A DNA stretch of 8,587 nucleotides from DAOTUL01 sp034437435 (GTDB lineage: Bacteria; Chloroflexota; Anaerolineae; Aggregatilineales; Phototrophicaceae): positions 1 to 8,587 of the forward strand of contig CAYQJO010000188.1 of NCBI GenBank assembly GCA_964417785.1. The letters are read 5' to 3'. How positions within the stretch are numbered: position 1 is the first letter of the stretch; every line of letters starts with the position of its first letter. Below are positions 6,044 through 8,587 of the stretch, in pieces. The position numbers and the translations under genes are program-made. A model generated the notes under the pieces. It saw nothing but the letters and a program-made list of their open reading frames with translations, did not search any database and was not told the DNA's origin.

Positions 6044-6067
6044 CATGTTACGATTTTACAACAAAAA
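6044..6067 (-). promoter_or_regulatory. Promoter region of the isomerase gene; copy 2 of the shared 24-nt block
   Basis: The minus strand has TAAAAT at 6058-6053 (5 of 6 to TATAAT) after a T-rich tract, followed by CGTAACATG. Predicted transcription begins near 6046, about 25 nt before the TTG start. No good -35 is present. The 24 nt match 3538-3515 at 20 positions. The 79-nt gap between this gene and the propeller gene shows no intrinsic terminator. Confidence 0.5.
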
Positions 6068-6099
6068 TGTCTCGGCGGAGGTTATAAATTCGGTAGAAT

Positions 6100-7293
6100 C
6101 TAACGACATTCACTTTCGCCGCGAAATTCACCCGGCGACCAGACCGGCGGTGTGTTGCCAGGCAGGTCCTCGGCGAAGCGTTGAATTGTGTTGGTGGTCA
6201 GGTCCAGCACCACGATGCTGTACTCATTGCGAAAAGCCAGGTAGCGCCCATCCCCGCTGAAGCGTGGATAATCGGTAAAGGCGAAGATGTCCTCGGCCAG
6301 ATACAGGCTGGCGTCAATATCGGCGTCGCCCACCAGCGGGATTCGCCACAGACGATTTTCGTCCGAGTCCTGGAAATCGCGCACGGAGGCCAGCATGGCA
6401 TCACCCTCTGGCAGCCAGGTGAAATCCAGGGTCAGATTCCAGCGCGAACTGAGTTCGGTGGGTCGGGCGTTGGGGTCGCTGCCGATCATCCAGAAGGTGT
6501 CATTATTCGGGCTGGGCGAATAGATAAAGCCGATCAGGTCGCCATCAGGACTCCAGCGCGGCATGTGGACGCTGCCGACCGTAAACGCTGTTGCCCGGTA
6601 TTTGGACCCGGCATCATGGCTGACCACCCACATATCCGCCTCATTGACGGTGGGCAGTTCTTGCGCCGCTTGATCGGGTGATGGCTCGGTCGTCGGGACC
6701 GCCGTCGAGAAGACATCAGCCCCCGGCACCCGCTCGAAATAGGAGACATAGGCCAGCCATTCGCCATCTGCCGACCACACCGGCGTGTATTCGCTGCCGG
6801 TCACACTGTAGAACTCTGGCGGCCCCGGTTCATCGATCCAGGCGATGTGGGTCTCGCGGCGCACTTCTTCACGCGGGTCAGGATAATTGCGAATCAAGGT
6901 GAAGGCGATCCGCCCCTTCACCGACCAGTCCGGCTCCCACACACCCCAAATGAGAACATCCGGGTCATCATAAACCACCATCGACTGCATATCGCTGCCA
7001 TCCAGACGCGCCGAATACAACGCAGGCAAACCGCTGAAATCGTGATCGAGGGTGAACAGAATCCGGCAGCCATCCGGTGAGAAATCCCACATATGATGCT
7101 CACCGTAGCCGAAACTGAGTTGGCGCTGTGCCGCACCGCCGACATCGTAGATGAGAATCTGGTCCTGCTGCGCCGGTGTGGTCGCCACCAATGGACCCAC
7201 CAGCGGTTCCAGGAAGCTCTGCGACCGGACCGGCAGCGCCAGTAAAATCAGCAGGGGGAACCAGGCCCCCTGCCGCAAAAATCGCTTAATCAT
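6100..7293 (-). CDS. Secreted TolB-like PD40 beta-propeller protein
   Basis: The protein has 397 residues from ATG 7293. The frame is open to 7374, but the upstream part lies inside the preceding gene and the signal peptide begins only here (MIKRFLRQGAWFPLLILLAL, cleavage about 25). Six PD40-type blade motifs are visible: WDFSPDG (69-75), PDWSVKG (121-127), PVWSADG (171-177), PRWSPDG (245-251), FTWLPEGD (291-298) and PRFSGDG (343-349). A partial seventh is PPVWSPG (382-388). This supports a six- or seven-bladed propeller. Without the TolB N-terminal domain it is a binding or scaffold protein outside the membrane, not TolB itself. The start codon overlaps the stop of the SH3 gene by 8 nt (ATGATTAA), so translation is coupled; no strong Shine-Dalgarno is seen. 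A GC-rich hairpin lies in codons 7-15. Confidence 0.86.
   Translation of the reverse strand: MIKRFLRQGAWFPLLILLALPVRSQSFLEPLVGPLVATTPAQQDQILIYDVGGAAQRQLSFGYGEHHMWDFSPDGCRILFTLDHDFSGLPALYSARLDGSDMQSMVVYDDPDVLIWGVWEPDWSVKGRIAFTLIRNYPDPREEVRRETHIAWIDEPGPPEFYSVTGSEYTPVWSADGEWLAYVSYFERVPGADVFSTAVPTTEPSPDQAAQELPTVNEADMWVVSHDAGSKYRATAFTVGSVHMPRWSPDGDLIGFIYSPSPNNDTFWMIGSDPNARPTELSSRWNLTLDFTWLPEGDAMLASVRDFQDSDENRLWRIPLVGDADIDASLYLAEDIFAFTDYPRFSGDGRYLAFRNEYSIVVLDLTTNTIQRFAEDLPGNTPPVWSPGEFRGESECR
7251..7273 (-). other. GC-rich hairpin in the signal-peptide region of the propeller gene
   Basis: On the minus strand GCAGGGGG (7273-7266) pairs perfectly over 8 bp with CCCCCTGC (7258-7251), with a 7-nt loop. 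It is followed by TGATTTTAC, a poor U-tract. It lies about 20 nt inside the gene and could slow or attenuate expression, or may only reflect codon use. Confidence 0.5.
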
Positions 7294-8305
7294 CCAGCAC
7301 CGGGACGGCAAAATCGCCTGAATTACGCACGGCACCAGCAGAGGCGGATACCCAACCCTCGACCGCCCCACCATTGCAGGCAGCGATAATCTTGATCGAA
7401 GTCCGACCGGCAGAACTGCCCGTCACCAATGTACCCAGCGGCACCGCGTTACCGGCACTCTGGCCGATGATGACATACTCCAGGTTGCCGGGAATCTCGC
7501 ACAGCGGGAAACCACTCAGGCGGTCGCCGGAATACAGTGGCGTGCGTGAGTAGGTGACGAAACGTGGCGGCAGAATCTCGCCCTGGACCGGCACGACGGG
7601 AACGCCGCGCAGATCACCGCGCACAAACACCAGTTCATCGATCACCCAGCCACGAATATCGCCTGCCTGGACAAACCACCAGGACCGGTCCTCGTTGCGA
7701 CCGAGAACCACCAGTTCCGTGCCGCCGTCTAACCGTCCAACGATGGTGTAGCCAGGGCCGTCACCACTGCGAATGTTCAGACGCGGGATGTTGACAATGA
7801 GATAACCGGGTTGGTCGCTCGCGATATTGATCGGGTTATCGGCTTCCGGCGGCAGTTGATTGATGTCGGTTGAGGGTGACGGCTCACCGTCAATCACTCC
7901 GAAGTCATCGGTGTCGGTCGGTAATCCGATGCAGACCCCATTGATGGCGTAGATGATTTGCTCCTCGAAGCCGTTACCTGCCAGACTCACCACCGAGACC
8001 GTGATCGGGTTCAGTTCAGGCGCTGCCGTCCACTCGAAGAAAGTGTCTTCAGCGAAATACAGCGCACCGCCCACCGCGAAGACGTACTCATCAGCTTCGT
8101 ACACGGTGTTGCCCGCCGCATCGACGGCCACGATCTGCACCGCCTCGCGGTTGTCGCCAGTGTTGTCCCGATCCAGAAAAATGCCGCCGCTGACAATCGT
8201 GAATCCCTCACAGTCCGAGGTGATGACCAGCCCATCGCGCTGACCGGCACTGACCAGTGCCACCGGGATCATCAGGATGAAAAGCACAAGCACCAGTTTT
8301 CTCAT
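7286..8305 (-). CDS. Secreted protein with tandem bacterial SH3-like domains
   Basis: This 339-residue exported protein has a signal peptide at 1-20 (MRKLVLVLFILMIPVALVSA). An N-terminal beta-rich domain (about 25-127) of unknown family contains two cysteines, C32 and C125, that could form a disulfide. An acidic, Pro-rich linker (about 128-165) leads to a clear SH3b domain (about 168-228; LNIRSGDGPGYTIVG, WWFVQ, GWV). A second, weaker SH3-like repeat follows at about 250-322 (YSGDRLSGFP, EGWVSAS) with C269 and C310. SH3b domains commonly bind cell-wall peptide or exported protein partners. The start has GAGGAG 7 nt upstream. It overlaps the downstream propeller gene by 8 nt, so the two are probably made together and may form one extracytoplasmic complex. 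No catalytic motif is visible. Confidence 0.85.
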   Translation of the reverse strand: MRKLVLVLFILMIPVALVSAGQRDGLVITSDCEGFTIVSGGIFLDRDNTGDNREAVQIVAVDAAGNTVYEADEYVFAVGGALYFAEDTFFEWTAAPELNPITVSVVSLAGNGFEEQIIYAINGVCIGLPTDTDDFGVIDGEPSPSTDINQLPPEADNPINIASDQPGYLIVNIPRLNIRSGDGPGYTIVGRLDGGTELVVLGRNEDRSWWFVQAGDIRGWVIDELVFVRGDLRGVPVVPVQGEILPPRFVTYSRTPLYSGDRLSGFPLCEIPGNLEYVIIGQSAGNAVPLGTLVTGSSAGRTSIKIIAACNGGAVEGWVSASAGAVRNSGDFAVPVLDD

Positions 8306-8321
8306 GTTGCTGCTCCTCTAT

Positions 8322-8335
8322 ATTGGTTGTCCAAT
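8322..8335. promoter_or_regulatory. Short inverted repeat at the predicted start of the SH3 transcript
   Basis: ATTGG-TTGT-CCAAT is a 5-bp perfect inverted repeat with a 4-nt centre. It lies between the predicted start site (about 8335) and the RBS of the SH3 gene, where an operator or a 5' hairpin would act. It is short, so chance is possible. Confidence 0.3.
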
Positions 8336-8341
8336 GGTTTA

Positions 8342-8370
8342 ATGATGCGCCAAAACCGCGATTTTGACAA
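8342..8370 (-). promoter_or_regulatory. Promoter candidate for the SH3-propeller operon
   Basis: The minus strand has TTGTCA (8370-8365; 5 of 6 to TTGACA), a 17-nt spacer, and CATCAT (8347-8342; 4 of 6 to TATAAT). Transcription would begin near 8335, about 30 nt before ATG 8305. Confidence 0.45.
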
Positions 8371-8423
8371 TTCAGGCCGTAGGGTTGGCGTAGGCAGGGC
8401 GTCATTTTCGTCCCGGTGATCCA

Positions 8424-8432
8424 TGCTATATT
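8424..8432 (+). promoter_or_regulatory. Rightward extended -10 promoter candidate
   Basis: TGC-TATATT gives a TGn extension and 5 of 6 matches to TATAAT. No good -35 is present. Transcription would begin about 8439, directly before two strong hairpins and opposite to all genes nearby. Confidence 0.35.
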
Positions 8433-8438
8433 GAGGGC

Positions 8439-8530
8439 ATCATCCGGCAGTGAGCGCCCCCACCGCTCTGCCGGATAGGCTTCCCCGATAACCAGATGCC
8501 CCTGACTTCCAGGGGCGTTTGGATTCATCG
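8439..8530 (+). ncRNA. Possible small structured RNA (two strong hairpins), strand uncertain
   Basis: No gene is supported between 8306 and 8533; this part holds the structure. Hairpin 1 (8442-8476) has ATCCGGCA pairing with TGCCGGAT, a 2-nt bulge, then GAGCG with CGCTC, and a 7-nt loop. Hairpin 2 (8492-8522) has GCCCCTG pairing with CAGGGGC, extended by CCAGAT/GTTTGG with two wobbles, and CGAT/ATCG outside. On the plus strand hairpin 2 is followed by T-containing sequence that would make a weak terminator, so an RNA of roughly 85-90 nt starting after the extended -10 is conceivable. I do not recognise a known RNA family. It could equally be the leader of the minus-strand operon or the flank of a mobile element. 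Confidence 0.25.
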
Positions 8531-8533
8531 AAA

Positions 8534-8587
8534 TTATGCGGCGGAACCCACCTGCTTTAGCGGGTGTCGAACCTTCGGTTCGCGGAA
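8534..8587 (-). CDS. C-terminal end of an unidentified protein, possibly TnpB-like (cut by window edge)
   Basis: Seventeen minus-strand codons ending REPKVRHPLKQVGSAA are followed by TAA at 8536-8534. The last codons lie in two hairpins: CGAACC/GGTTCG (8568-8582) and CACCTGC/GCGGGTG with a TTTA loop (8549-8566). A hairpin with a CTTTAG or CTAAAG centre at the very end of the coding sequence is familiar from the right ends of IS200/IS605-type elements with tnpB, where it belongs to the guide RNA scaffold. With so few residues this remains a guess; any gene entering from the right would fit. Confidence 0.35.
   Translation of the reverse strand, partial: FREPKVRHPLKQVGSAA

Noticed and set aside
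7294..7374. N-terminal extension of the propeller protein from 7374
   Set aside because: It lies inside the SH3 gene and would put 27 residues in front of a proper signal peptide.
8208..8528. Minus-strand frame of 106 codons
   Set aside because: It crosses the promoter and RBS of the SH3 gene and overlaps its first codons in another frame. The composition is not protein-like.
8439..8587. 6S RNA, tmRNA, SRP RNA or RNase P RNA
   Set aside because: The hairpins prompted the comparison, but none of the conserved sequence elements of these RNAs that I know is present on either strand.

Overview
All convincing genes in this window lie on the minus strand, so it reads from right to left. I see no rRNA, tRNA or CRISPR array. 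The content is an environmental bacterial chromosome of moderately high G+C: secreted proteins with bacterial SH3 domains, a TolB-like propeller, a YfbK-type VWA lipoprotein, a TTG start and ATGA-type gene overlaps. This mix suits Chloroflexota of the Anaerolineae kind, but that is an inference from gene style and not a marker-based assignment.

Layout in transcription order. (a) 8587-8534: the last 17 codons of an open frame coming from outside, possibly the end of a TnpB-like gene, overlapping two hairpins. (b) 8533-8306: a non-coding stretch with two further strong hairpins, a rightward extended -10 and a leftward promoter candidate. (c) 8305-6100: a secreted tandem-SH3 protein overlapping a secreted PD40 propeller protein by 8 nt. 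(d) 6020-3576: a sugar phosphate isomerase/epimerase-like TIM barrel (TTG start) followed by a YfbK-like VWA lipoprotein, closed by a clear intrinsic terminator at 3562-3532. (e) 3501-1388: a small antitoxin, a PIN-domain toxin, pyroglutamyl peptidase (pcp) and a secreted SH3/M15-peptidase-like protein. Start and stop codons overlap or almost touch throughout. (f) 1324 to the left edge: a PAS sensor histidine kinase followed by an unidentified, truncated gene.

The most notable points are these. A 22-bp two-part hairpin begins one base after the kinase stop codon and its 3' arm covers the Shine-Dalgarno of the next start, which predicts translational coupling. The start region behind that hairpin is split between two frames. 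An A+T-richer toxin-antitoxin pair is translationally fused to pcp. A 24-nt block around the -10 region is shared (20/24) by the toxin-antitoxin and isomerase promoters. A run of ten C (G in the mRNA) lies beside the kinase phospho-acceptor histidine. A perfect 24-bp palindrome lies inside the VWA gene.
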